64,000 nucleotides of DNA, from positions 1 through 64,000 of the forward strand of contig NZ_WMIF01000002.1 of assembly GCF_009711185.1 (NCBI RefSeq), given 5' to 3'. A program made the position numbers and the translations under genes. This stretch comes from Paracoccus limosus. Lineage in GTDB: Bacteria > Pseudomonadota > Alphaproteobacteria > Rhodobacterales > Rhodobacteraceae. Numbering within the stretch: position 1 is the first letter of the stretch; every line of letters begins with the position of its first letter. The notes under the pieces were generated by a model. The model ran no database searches. It saw only the letters and a list, made by a program, of their open reading frames with translations, and had not been told where the DNA came from. Positions 27,150 to 34,971 of this stretch are shown one piece after another.

Positions 27150-27752
27150 ATGGCGAAACGGGCTTGGCAACGCATGCTGTCGGGGCGGCGGCTGGATCTT
27201 CTGGACCCGACCCCGATGGATATCGAGATCACGGACATCGCGCATGGCCTGTCCTTTGTCGCGCGCTGGAACGGCCAGACGCGGGGCGACTGGGCCTATT
27301 CCGTCGCCGAACATTCGCTGCTGGTCGAGGAAATCCATTACCGCTGCCAGCCCGATACCGACCCGCGCTGGCGGTTGGCGGCCCTGCTGCATGATGCTCC
27401 CGAATATGTGATCGGAGATATGATCTCGCCGGTCAAATCGGCATTGGGCAAGGAATATGGCGAAATGGATATGCGGCTGACGGCCGCAATCCATCGCCGT
27501 TTTGGCCTGCCGGCGCAATTGCCGCGCGCAGTCAAATTAACCATTAAGCGCGCCGACCGCATTTCGGCATGGCTTGAAGCCATTCATATCGCCGGTTTTT
27601 CCCAAGCCGAGGCGGATCGTCTTTTTCCGGTGCCTCGCGGAGAATTGATCGAGGGGCTGGAAATAAGGCTTCGGCCGCCCATGGAAACACGGGCGGCCTA
27701 TATCGAAAGATTTGATCAATTGATCGGTGTCATCGACTCCGGCCGGGGCTGA
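27150..27752 (+). CDS. HD-domain phosphohydrolase
   Basis: A 200-residue soluble protein of the YfbR/HD type. The metal ligands are visible: His in YSVAEHSLLVEE, the HD doublet in LLHDAPEYVIGDM and a later Asp in IKRADRISAW. YfbR-like enzymes hydrolyse deoxynucleoside monophosphates; that exact activity is an inference. The second half has noticeably lower GC than its neighbours (AAATTAACCATTAAG, AAATAAGG), continuing into the AT-rich hvrA region. It converges on hvrA across 28 bases holding a hairpin. Confidence 0.83.
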   Translation: MAKRAWQRMLSGRRLDLLDPTPMDIEITDIAHGLSFVARWNGQTRGDWAYSVAEHSLLVEEIHYRCQPDTDPRWRLAALLHDAPEYVIGDMISPVKSALGKEYGEMDMRLTAAIHRRFGLPAQLPRAVKLTIKRADRISAWLEAIHIAGFSQAEADRLFPVPRGELIEGLEIRLRPPMETRAAYIERFDQLIGVIDSGRG

Positions 27753-27757
27753 CAGAT

Positions 27758-27776
27758 CCCCGGTGAGGAGCCGGGG
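27758..27776. terminator. Hairpin between the convergent HD-hydrolase and hvrA genes
   Basis: CCCCGG (27758-27763), loop TGAGGAG, CCGGGG (27771-27776). It lies midway between the two convergent stop codons and can form on either RNA. No strong U-tract follows on either strand. Confidence 0.45.
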
Positions 27777-27780
27777 CCGG

Positions 27781-28089
27781 TCAGATTTCCAGATCTTCCA
27801 GCTTTTTGCCGTTGTCCAGAGCGTCCTGAACCCAACGCGGCTTGCGCCCGCGGCCGGTCCATGTCGCCTCGGGATCCTGCGGATTGGCGTATTTCGGTGC
27901 AACCTTGCCGCGCGAGGTTTTCACCTCGGCAAGATCGGCAAAGGTAAAGCCGAATTCGCGCGCCGCATTTTCAACCGCAGCCAGAGCCTCGCGTTTGCGA
28001 CGCTCCTCGAAGGTGGAAACGGCCCGTTCGATCTTGTTGCGCAGGTCGCGCAACTCACGAAGGGACATTTTCTCGAGTTCCAATTCCAT
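27781..28089 (-). CDS. hvrA: H-NS-family trans-acting regulator HvrA
   Basis: A 102-residue H-NS-like nucleoid protein. An N-terminal helical oligomerisation region (LEKMSLRELRDLRNKIERAV) is followed by the C-terminal DNA-binding loop TWTGRGRKPRW at residues 76-86, as in HvrA of Rhodobacter capsulatus and Spb of R. sphaeroides. Such proteins bind AT-rich curved DNA and tune photosynthesis, nitrogen or redox genes. It lies downstream of regA, matching the known regA-hvrA order. A very AT-rich tract precedes its start, suggesting autoregulation. Confidence 0.93.
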   Translation of the reverse strand: MELELEKMSLRELRDLRNKIERAVSTFEERRKREALAAVENAAREFGFTFADLAEVKTSRGKVAPKYANPQDPEATWTGRGRKPRWVQDALDNGKKLEDLEI

Positions 28090-28165
28090 TATCTATTTTC
28101 CTGGGGTGGTGGCAGATAAAGGAAAATATATTTTATTTTACCTTGGATTGGCAACTGAAGATTTG
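28090..28165 (-). promoter_or_regulatory. AT-rich spacer between regA and hvrA
   Basis: About 76 bases separate the regA stop from the hvrA start. The part at 28117-28145 is almost purely A/T (GATAAAGGAAAATATATTTT and onward), in strong contrast to the surrounding sequence. It could hold an hvrA promoter and be a target of HvrA itself. An AGGA box precedes the hvrA ATG. Confidence 0.5.
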
Positions 28166-28711
28166 TTAACGCGGTCCGCGTTTGGCTAAAATACGCTGAA
28201 GTGTGCGGCGGTGCATATGCAGGCGGCGCGCGGTTTCACTGACATTGCGGTCGCATTGTTCATAGACGCGCTGGATATGTTCCCAACGCACGCGGTCGGC
28301 CGACATCGGCGTTTCCGGCGGCGGCGGCAGGGTGCCGGCCGAAAGCAGCGCGCGGGTGACCTCATCGGCATCGGCCGGTTTGGCCAGATAATCGGTCGCG
28401 CCCATTTTCACCGCCGCGACCGCCGTGGCGATGGCGCCATATCCGGTCAGCACGACGATGCGCGCCTCGGCCCGCGCCTCGCGCAGGGCATCGACCACAT
28501 CAAGTCCGCTGCCATCTTCAAGCCGCAGATCGACCACGGCATAGGCCGGGGCCTTGTCGCGCAGGATCTCGCGCGCCGCGCCTACCGATCCGGCGCATGA
28601 AACCTGAAAGCCGCGCTTTTCCATCGCGCGGGCCAGGCGGTTCAGAAAGATCTCGTCGTCATCGACCAGCAGCAGGCTGGGATCGGGTCCGATATTCACG
28701 CCCTCGGCCAT
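28166..28711 (-). CDS. regA: Global redox response regulator RegA/PrrA
   Basis: Response regulator of the RegB-RegA system controlling respiration, carbon and nitrogen metabolism and redox balance. The product is 181 residues. The receiver domain has the acidic triplet LLVDDDE, phospho-acceptor Asp61 (YAVVDLRLEDGSG), Thr in VVLTGYG and Lys in YLAKPAD. A proline-rich linker (TLPPPPETP) leads to the Fis-type helix-turn-helix NVSETARRLHMHRRTLQRIL, almost invariant in this family. It diverges from regB across 138 bases and is followed by hvrA. The senC gene that precedes regA in Rhodobacter is absent here. Confidence 0.96.
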   Translation of the reverse strand: MAEGVNIGPDPSLLLVDDDEIFLNRLARAMEKRGFQVSCAGSVGAAREILRDKAPAYAVVDLRLEDGSGLDVVDALREARAEARIVVLTGYGAIATAVAAVKMGATDYLAKPADADEVTRALLSAGTLPPPPETPMSADRVRWEHIQRVYEQCDRNVSETARRLHMHRRTLQRILAKRGPR

Positions 28712-28849
28712 TGTCGCTCACCCTGATTTTCCTCAGCCGGTTCTAGGCGTATTTGCAAGGGGGGTCAAATCGACCGCCGGCGGGCGGCATTGAACCCCCG
28801 ACCTGGGCTGCCTATCAAGAGGGCGCAATTTTCAGACCGGAGCGCGATC
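28712..28849. promoter_or_regulatory. Divergent regA-regB promoter region
   Basis: The 138 bases hold the promoters for regA (minus) and regB (plus). I could not single out convincing -35/-10 pairs. A segment at 28786-28800 (GGCATTGAACCCCCG) resembles the complement of a tRNA T-arm, but no tRNA can be folded around it. Confidence 0.4.
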
Positions 28850-30190
28850 ATGTTTCTGGGCCTTGTTTCGCGGCGTTTCGACCTGTTGCCGGGGCGCCCC
28901 GCCCCCGAGCCGATCCGGCTGCGCACGCTGATCCTGCTGCGTTGGGTGGCCATCGCCGGGCAGACGCTATGCGTGGTGGCGGCGCTGATGATCGGGGCGC
29001 ATCTGACCGTGGCGCCGATCGTGCTGGTGATCGGGCTGGCGGTGCTGCTGAATCTGGCGCTGATGCTGCGCCCGTTGCGGCGCGTCGGCGCCAATGAGGC
29101 CGGCTGGCAGCTGGGCTTCGATCTGGCGCAGGTGGCGGCGCTGCTGTCGCTGACCGGCGGGCTGACCAATCCTTTTGCCCTGCTGTTGCTGGCGCCGGTG
29201 ACGGTGGCGGCGACGACGCTGCCCGGTCGTCAGCTGCTGGCGCTGGGGGCGGCGACGCTGATCATGGTGTCGATGGCGGCCTTTTTTGGCCGGCCTCTGA
29301 CCTTTTCCGCCGGTCGGGTGATGACCCTGAATGAGCCCCTACTGGTCGGCACATGGTTCGCCATCGTGATCGGGGCGTTGTTCTTTGCACTTTACGCTCG
29401 CACCGTGACCGCCGAGATCGCCGCCAGCTCGGATGCGCTTTTTGCCGCGCGCATGGCGCTGGAGCGGGAGCAGAAGCTGCAGCATCTGGGCGGCGTGGTT
29501 GCCGCCGCCGCGCATGAGATGGGCACGCCCTTGGCGACGATCAAACTGGTCAGCTCAGAGCTGGCCGATGAGATCACGCGCGTGCTGCCCGACCGCACCG
29601 ATCTGGCCGAGGATCTGGCGCTGTTGCGTCAATCCGCGGATCGCTGCGGCAATATCCTCAAGTCCATGGGCAGCGCCGGCCGCGACGACCTGCTGATCCG
29701 CTCGGCGCCGCTGGCCGAGGTGCTGGATCAGGCGGCGGCGCCACATCGCGATCGTGGCATTCGCATCCGGCTGGACGTGCCCGACGATGCCCCCGAGGTG
29801 CTGCGCGACGCGGCGCTGATCCACGGCCTGCGCAACCTGATCCAGAACGCGGTCGATTTCGCCACCAAAGAGGTGCTGGTCGAGGTCGCCGTGGATCGGC
29901 GCGAGATCCGGTTGCGCATCTCCGATGACGGGCCGGGCTTTCCGCCGGCGCTTCTGCCCAAGATCGGCGATCCCTTCCTGACCACGCGCCCGCGGGCCGA
30001 AGATGGCCGCAGCTATGAGGGCTGGGGCTTGGGTCTGTTCATCGCCAAGGCGCTGCTCGAACGGTCGGGCGCGGTGGTTCGTTTCGGCAACGGTCAGCGC
30101 GGCGCGCAGGTCAGTGTGGTCTGGCCGCGCAGCCGGATCGAGGCCGACAGCCGCAGCGTTCTGGGCCGCAACCCGGAAATAATTGACTGA
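28850..30190 (+). CDS. regB: Redox-sensing histidine kinase RegB/PrrB
   Basis: Membrane sensor kinase partner of RegA. The product is 446 residues. Six hydrophobic helices cover residues about 25-180, with the quinone-site motif GGLTNPFALLLL at 103-114. The H-box has His222 (AAAHEMGTPLATIKL). The redox-active cysteine is Cys266 in SADRCGNILKSM, matching the disulfide-forming cysteine of Rhodobacter RegB. The ATPase part has NLIQNAVDFA, ISDDGPGFP and GWGLGLFIAKALLE. A PAS-domain gene follows 77 bases later. Confidence 0.96.
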   Translation: MFLGLVSRRFDLLPGRPAPEPIRLRTLILLRWVAIAGQTLCVVAALMIGAHLTVAPIVLVIGLAVLLNLALMLRPLRRVGANEAGWQLGFDLAQVAALLSLTGGLTNPFALLLLAPVTVAATTLPGRQLLALGAATLIMVSMAAFFGRPLTFSAGRVMTLNEPLLVGTWFAIVIGALFFALYARTVTAEIAASSDALFAARMALEREQKLQHLGGVVAAAAHEMGTPLATIKLVSSELADEITRVLPDRTDLAEDLALLRQSADRCGNILKSMGSAGRDDLLIRSAPLAEVLDQAAAPHRDRGIRIRLDVPDDAPEVLRDAALIHGLRNLIQNAVDFATKEVLVEVAVDRREIRLRISDDGPGFPPALLPKIGDPFLTTRPRAEDGRSYEGWGLGLFIAKALLERSGAVVRFGNGQRGAQVSVVWPRSRIEADSRSVLGRNPEIID

Positions 30191-30267
30191 TTTGTCGCCG
30201 CGTTAACCCTTTCTTATGAATTCTCGCTATAGGTGTTCACCAGTGGTTCGGTGAACAGGGGCGCAGG

Positions 30268-31923
30268 ATGCTTGGCCAGTTTCTCATCGCGCTTGCGGCG
30301 GCCTTCGTGGCGGTCGCGGTGGCGCTTGGGCTGCTTCGCGCGCTGGAGCGGCGGGGCCGGCCGTCGCGCAATGCGCTGGACCGCGATCTGGAACCGATCG
30401 TGTTTCTGTTTCAGGGTCAGCGGCTGGTGGATGCGACCGGCCCCGCCCGCGCCTTGATCGCCGCCCTGCCCGGCGAGGGCGAATGGCCCCGGCTGATCGC
30501 CTGGCTGGGGATGCGCCTGCCGCAATCCGAAGCGGCGCTGACCGACATGGGCCAGCGCGCGCGGCTGGAACTGCTGGGCGAGGGCGCGGCTCCGCTGAAG
30601 CTATTGGCCGAGGATCTGGGTGAGGGGGTCTTGCGCATCACCCTGGCCGATCCCCGGGCTGAAAATGCCGGCATACTGGTCGATTCGCTGTCGCTGACCG
30701 CCATGGAGCACGAGCTGGAGATCCTGCGCAGCACCATGGACCATTCGCCGATGCTGGCCTGGCGGCAGGATGTGCAAGGGCAGGTGACCTGGGCCAATTC
30801 CGCCTATCTGCAACTGGCCGAGGCGCGGGCCGACGGCCAGACCGTCTGGCCCTTGCCGCAGCTGATCGACCTGTCGGCGCGGTCGGCGGGTGGCGGTGCC
30901 TTGGGCAGCGCCCGCCGCGTGCAGGTCCAGATCGAGGACAGCAGCCGCTGGTATGACTGCCACACCCATGAGGTTGCCGAACAGACGGTGGCCATCGCCC
31001 TGCCCGCCGATGCTGCCGTGCGTGCCGAACGCAGCCTGCGCGAATTCGTCCAGACCCTGACCAAGACCTTTGCCGATCTGCCGATCGGGCTGGCGATCTT
31101 TGACCGCGACCGCAATCTACAATTGTTCAACCCGGCCCTGATCGACCTGACCGGGCTTGCCACCGGCTTTCTGACCGCGCGCCCGACGCTTTACGCCTTT
31201 CTGGACCGGCTGCGCGAGGCACGGATGGTCCCCGAGCCCAAGGATTACCGCAGCTGGCGTAACCAGATGAGCTCGCTTGAGGCGGCGGCCTCGTCGGGGC
31301 ACCATGTCGAGATGTGGTCCCTGCCCGGTGGCCAGACCTATCGCGTCACCGGCCGCCCGCATCCGGATGGTGCGGTGGCCTTTCTGTTCGAAGACATCAC
31401 CTCGGAAATCTCGCTGACGCGCAAGTTTCGCGCCGACCTGTCGCTGGGGGCCGAGGTGATGGATGCGCTGGAGGATGCGGTGGTGGTCTTTGCCGCCAAT
31501 GGCGCCATGCTGATGTCAAACCGCAGCTATGCCGCGCTTTGGGGGGGCGAGCTGCGCCCAATGTTGGGTGACCATATCACGCGCTGGAGCCAGGCCTGCG
31601 GCGAAAGCCCCGGCCTTGCCGGGCTGTGCGAGGCGCTGGACCAGCGTGCCGGCGAGATGACCTTGCGCGGCGCCATGGCCGGCCCCGAGGGCGGGCTGCT
31701 GGCCTGGACCATGCGCGGCCTGTCGGGTGGGCGGCTGGTGCTGAGCTTTCATGCCACGGTCTCGCCCGCACGCCCGGCCGCGCCGGCGCAGGTGGCCGAG
31801 GCCCAGCCCGCAGCCGAACGGACCGAGATCGAACGGGCGGCACAGGAATGGGCCGCGGACGAGCGGGTTGCGAGGGAGCTGGCCGAGGGCGGGCAGGAAA
31901 AGCAGCGCGCCTTGCAGGGCTAG
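30268..31923 (+). CDS. Membrane-anchored multi-PAS protein without an output domain
   Basis: A 551-residue protein. An N-terminal helix (LIALAAAFVAVAVALGLLRAL) anchors it. At least three PAS-like units follow: one starting near HELEILRSTMDHSPMLAW, one near LPIGLAIFDRDRNLQLFNPA, and one near DALEDAVVVFAANGAMLMSN. No kinase, GGDEF, EAL or helix-turn-helix region is present; the C-terminus is an alanine/glutamate-rich charged tail. Members of this family occur in many Rhodobacteraceae with no known role. Its position next to regB suggests a link to redox sensing, which is only an inference. Confidence 0.8.
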   Translation: MLGQFLIALAAAFVAVAVALGLLRALERRGRPSRNALDRDLEPIVFLFQGQRLVDATGPARALIAALPGEGEWPRLIAWLGMRLPQSEAALTDMGQRARLELLGEGAAPLKLLAEDLGEGVLRITLADPRAENAGILVDSLSLTAMEHELEILRSTMDHSPMLAWRQDVQGQVTWANSAYLQLAEARADGQTVWPLPQLIDLSARSAGGGALGSARRVQVQIEDSSRWYDCHTHEVAEQTVAIALPADAAVRAERSLREFVQTLTKTFADLPIGLAIFDRDRNLQLFNPALIDLTGLATGFLTARPTLYAFLDRLREARMVPEPKDYRSWRNQMSSLEAAASSGHHVEMWSLPGGQTYRVTGRPHPDGAVAFLFEDITSEISLTRKFRADLSLGAEVMDALEDAVVVFAANGAMLMSNRSYAALWGGELRPMLGDHITRWSQACGESPGLAGLCEALDQRAGEMTLRGAMAGPEGGLLAWTMRGLSGGRLVLSFHATVSPARPAAPAQVAEAQPAAERTEIERAAQEWAADERVARELAEGGQEKQRALQG

Positions 31924-31979
31924 CTTGCCCTTGACGCGCGCTTCATATTGGTTGTGCCAAGGCAAGCCGCAGGACCATC

Positions 31980-32630
31980 ATGCCCGACAGACCGCCCGTT
32001 CAAGCCGATCGTATTGCCGATCATGACGTCCTGTTCGTCATGGCTGTCGATGCCGAATATGGCTTGCATCTGCGGGCGCGCATCACGCCCTTGATGACGG
32101 GCGTGGGTCCGGTCGAGGCCGCGGTCGAGCTGACGGCGGCGCTGGCGGCCCTGCAGGCTGCCGGGCGGCTGCCGCAGCTGGTGGTGTCCCTGGGCTCGGC
32201 GGGGTCGCGGGTCCTGCAGCAGGCGCAGGTCTATCAGGTCTCGGCGGTGGAATATCGCGACATGGATGCCTCGGCCCTGGGCTTTGCCAAGGGGCAGACG
32301 CCGTTTCTGGACCTGCCGCCGCGTGTCGGACTGGATCTGGTGTTGCCGGATATTCCTCAGGCGACGCTGGCGACCGGGGCAAGCATCGTCAGCGGTGCCG
32401 GTTATGAGGCCACGACTGCCGAGATGGTCGATATGGAGACCTTTGCCATCCTGCGCACCTGCCAACGTTTCGGCCTGCCGATGATCGGCCTGCGCGGCAT
32501 TTCGGATGGCAGCACCGAGCTTTCGGGCCTGATCGACTGGACCCAATATCTGCATCTCGTCGATGAGCGCCTTGCCCATGCCGTGGACGTCTTGGCGCGC
32601 GCGCTGCATGAGGGCAGTTTGCGGCTTTGA
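31980..32630 (+). CDS. mtnN: 5'-methylthioadenosine/S-adenosylhomocysteine nucleosidase
   Basis: It hydrolyses methylthioadenosine and S-adenosylhomocysteine to adenine plus the thioribose or ribosyl-homocysteine product. The product is 216 residues of the PNP/UDP fold. GVGPVEAAVEL and LVVSLGSAGS bind the nucleoside and phosphate analogue region; EMVDMETFAILR contains the ribose-binding Met-Glu, and GLRGISDGS the catalytic Asp. It is slightly shorter than E. coli MtnN and its N-terminus is diverged, so substrate breadth is open. A 0.6-kb gene-poor gap follows. Confidence 0.85.
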   Translation: MPDRPPVQADRIADHDVLFVMAVDAEYGLHLRARITPLMTGVGPVEAAVELTAALAALQAAGRLPQLVVSLGSAGSRVLQQAQVYQVSAVEYRDMDASALGFAKGQTPFLDLPPRVGLDLVLPDIPQATLATGASIVSGAGYEATTAEMVDMETFAILRTCQRFGLPMIGLRGISDGSTELSGLIDWTQYLHLVDERLAHAVDVLARALHEGSLRL

Positions 32631-33165
32631 TTTGGGCCGGGCCTGCCGGTCGTCTGGCACGGATCGCCTTGAGGCGCTGATGCGGTTGCGCTTGCTGTTA
32701 AAGGAGCTTTGAACCCGAAAGGCCGCATTCGCAATTCGGGATTGGCGCAGAGACCGCGATCCTCCGGCAGGGGCGTAGGCGGATATGACGGGCGAGCGCT
32801 GGCTGGGAGCGCTCCCTCGGTGGAGGCGCGTGCCGATATGGCCGTCGCAATCCCCTGCGGGAGCGGACCCAATCAGGGGACAATTGCTCATGTGGCGGAA
32901 CACCGTGCCAAACCCGCCGCAAGGCCGGATATGGTTTCCTGACATCGGCCTGAGCGCCGCTTCGAATCTCCTTGGTGTTTCGGATGCCGGCCGGCGCGAC
33001 CTGGGACTGGCGCGTCTTGGCCATGTGCTGAAAACGGATCCGCTAGCGGATGAATTGCCGCCCGCCGATGCAACACCGCGATCCAAGGCGGGGCGTAACC
33101 GGGTCAGCTGCACCGTTTCACGAAAACCCACGCCGGCAATCGGCCTGCATCCCCTTGAAAACCAA
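32631..33165. other. Gene-poor interval between mtnN and asd
   Basis: About 535 bases with no convincing gene on either strand. Frames stay open because of high GC, but they lack ribosome-binding sites, recognisable motifs or Rhodobacteraceae-like codon use. There is a perfect palindrome GGGAGCGCTCCC near 32806-32817 and a hairpin-prone CCCGAA/TTCGGG pair around 32714-32740. The minus strand reads through a peptide LRQSRIANAAF of a kind I associate with repeated intergenic sequence in Rhodobacterales, so a decayed repeat is possible. Confidence 0.4.
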
Positions 33166-33190
33166 AAGGGCGCCCGCAAGAGGCGCCCTT
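33166..33190 (-). terminator. Rho-independent terminator of asd
   Basis: AAGGGCGCC (33166-33174), loop CGCAAGA, GGCGCCCTT (33182-33190). On the minus strand the stem is followed by TTGGTTTTC, a fair U-rich tail. It lies about 40 bases past the asd stop codon. Confidence 0.8.
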
Positions 33191-33231
33191 GGTTCATTCA
33201 CTGGCGGTCATTCCTGACGAAGGCGCCGGCT

Positions 33232-34254
33232 TCAGCCTTTTTTCAGCACGCGATTGCCCAGCAGTTCCGCGATCTGCACCGCGTTCAGAGCCGCGCCCTT
33301 GCGCAGGTTGTCCGACACACACCACAGGTTCAGGCCGTTTTCGACCGTCACATCCTGACGGATGCGCGACACGAATGTGGCGAAATCGCCGACGCATTCG
33401 ACCGGCGTCGCGTAGCCGCCCGGTTCGCGCTTGTCGATGACCAGAATGCCGGGGGCTTCGCGCAGGATGTCGCGGGCCTCGTCCTCGTCCAGAAAATCCT
33501 CGGTCTCGATATTGATGGCCTCGGAATGGCCGACAAAGACCGGGACGCGCACGCAGGTCGCCGTGACCTTGATCGAGGTGTCGAGGATCTTCTTGGTCTC
33601 GGCCACCATCTTCCATTCTTCCTTGGTGTCGCCACTGTCCAGGAAAACGTCGATCTGCGGGATCACGTTAAAGGCGATCTGCTTCTGGAATTTCTTGGGC
33701 TCGACCTCTTGGCCGGGGACATACATGCCCTTGGTCTGGTTCCAGAGCTCGTCCATGCCTTCTTTGCCGGCGCCCGACACCGACTGGTAGGTCGAGACGA
33801 CGACGCGCTTGATCCGGGCGCGGTCATGCAGCGGCTTCAACGCCACCACCATCTGCGCGGTCGAGCAGTTGGGGTTGGCGATGATCATCTTGTTGCGGTA
33901 GTTTTCCACCGCATCCGGGTTCACCTCGGGAACGATCAGCGGGATTTCCGGGTCGTAGCGATAGAGCGACGAGTTGTCGATCACCACGCAGCCCTGGCTG
34001 GCGGCAATCGGGGCATAGATTTTCGTCGCGTCCGAGCCGATGGCGAACAGCGCGATGTCATAGCCGGTAAAGTCGAAACCCTCGATGTCCTTGCACTTCA
34101 GGGTCTTGTCGCCATAGCTGACCTCGGTGCCAATGCTCCGGCGCGAAGCCAGAGCGACAACCTCATCAGCAGGAAACTCGCGCTCGGCGAGAATGTTCAG
34201 CATTTCACGGCCCACGTTCCCCGTGGCGCCGGCGACAACGACCTTGTAGCCCAT
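33232..34254 (-). CDS. asd: Aspartate-semialdehyde dehydrogenase
   Basis: It reduces aspartyl phosphate to aspartate semialdehyde with NADPH, at the branch to lysine/diaminopimelate, threonine and methionine. The product is 340 residues. VVAGATGNVGREML binds NADPH; the nucleophile is Cys130 in IIANPNCSTAQM; STYQSVSGAGKEGMDEL and VPVFVGHSEAINIE are conserved. It is a single-gene unit with its own terminator downstream. DapB (11752-12558) acts two steps later in the same pathway. Confidence 0.96.
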   Translation of the reverse strand: MGYKVVVAGATGNVGREMLNILAEREFPADEVVALASRRSIGTEVSYGDKTLKCKDIEGFDFTGYDIALFAIGSDATKIYAPIAASQGCVVIDNSSLYRYDPEIPLIVPEVNPDAVENYRNKMIIANPNCSTAQMVVALKPLHDRARIKRVVVSTYQSVSGAGKEGMDELWNQTKGMYVPGQEVEPKKFQKQIAFNVIPQIDVFLDSGDTKEEWKMVAETKKILDTSIKVTATCVRVPVFVGHSEAINIETEDFLDEDEARDILREAPGILVIDKREPGGYATPVECVGDFATFVSRIRQDVTVENGLNLWCVSDNLRKGAALNAVQIAELLGNRVLKKG

Positions 34255-34356
34255 CTGGGGGTCTCCTCAATTCAGGACGCTGCGATATAGGGCGAATCCC
34301 GGCAAAGGAAAAGCAGGATTTCGGCGATTTGCCCGGCTTTTCGGCGGAATTGTGGC

Positions 34357-34971
34357 TTAATGCCGCGTAATCCGGCGATCTGCCAGCATGAGTTGGCCAA
34401 CCCAAGCCGATTCCCCTTTGAAATCATGGGGCACCTGCGCGGCGGTGCGGCGGCCGGACAGCGACAGCGAGGCAAAGAAATCAAAGCCGTAAAGATCCAG
34501 CCGGGCAAGGTCCGAGCGCGCCAGCAGGTCGATCATCATTGCCCCGGTGGTCGGCGGTGCGCCGATCAGCTGCGCCAGCGCCCGGTAGTCGGGCAGGGGA
34601 TGCAGGTAGAACCCGGGGCTGGTCGCGGTCTGCCAATCCAGCCGCTTGCGTTTGGGCGACATCCACAGGATGCGGCGCGGCGCGATGCGGTCGCGCTCGG
34701 CCTGCGGCAGGCGGGTCGCCAGCGCCAGCCAGTCGGTGCGGGTGCCGTGGCTTTGGGGGGATGGCTGTGGGGCGCGGTTGATGCGGATGACCAGATCGGC
34801 GGCGTCGATCTGTGGGCCGGCGTGCCCTTCGGCCAAGGCGCGGGCATTGCCGACCAAAGCGACTGTCTTGCCCGCGACCTCGGCCAGCAGATCGGCTTGC
34901 GGCACCGACAGGCGTTGCAGCGCGGGTTCATCGCGCAGGGTGCGGGCGATCAGGAACCCCAGCCGGGTCAC
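34357..34971 (-). CDS. GT29 sialyltransferase-like glycosyltransferase
   Basis: A 204-residue protein with all three sialyl-motif-like blocks. The L-like block is KTVALVGNARALAEGH to VIRINRAP (residues 36-68); the S-like block is PPTTGAMMIDLL to LDLYGFDFF (139-166); a VS-like HDFKGE is at 182-187. The family transfers sialic acid (CMP-linked) in animals, but bacterial members have mostly unknown donors, so sialic acid is not claimed. It starts at GTG 34971, overlapping the stop of the LPS-core-type glycosyltransferase by GTGA, which suggests they work on the same glycan. Confidence 0.78.
   Translation of the reverse strand: MTRLGFLIARTLRDEPALQRLSVPQADLLAEVAGKTVALVGNARALAEGHAGPQIDAADLVIRINRAPQPSPQSHGTRTDWLALATRLPQAERDRIAPRRILWMSPKRKRLDWQTATSPGFYLHPLPDYRALAQLIGAPPTTGAMMIDLLARSDLARLDLYGFDFFASLSLSGRRTAAQVPHDFKGESAWVGQLMLADRRITRH

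Noticed and set aside
28780-28825. Possible tRNA or tRNA fossil in the regA-regB spacer (GGCATTGAACCCCCG looks like the complement of a T-arm)
   Set aside because: The T-stem does not pair, and no acceptor, D or anticodon arm can be folded around it on either strand.
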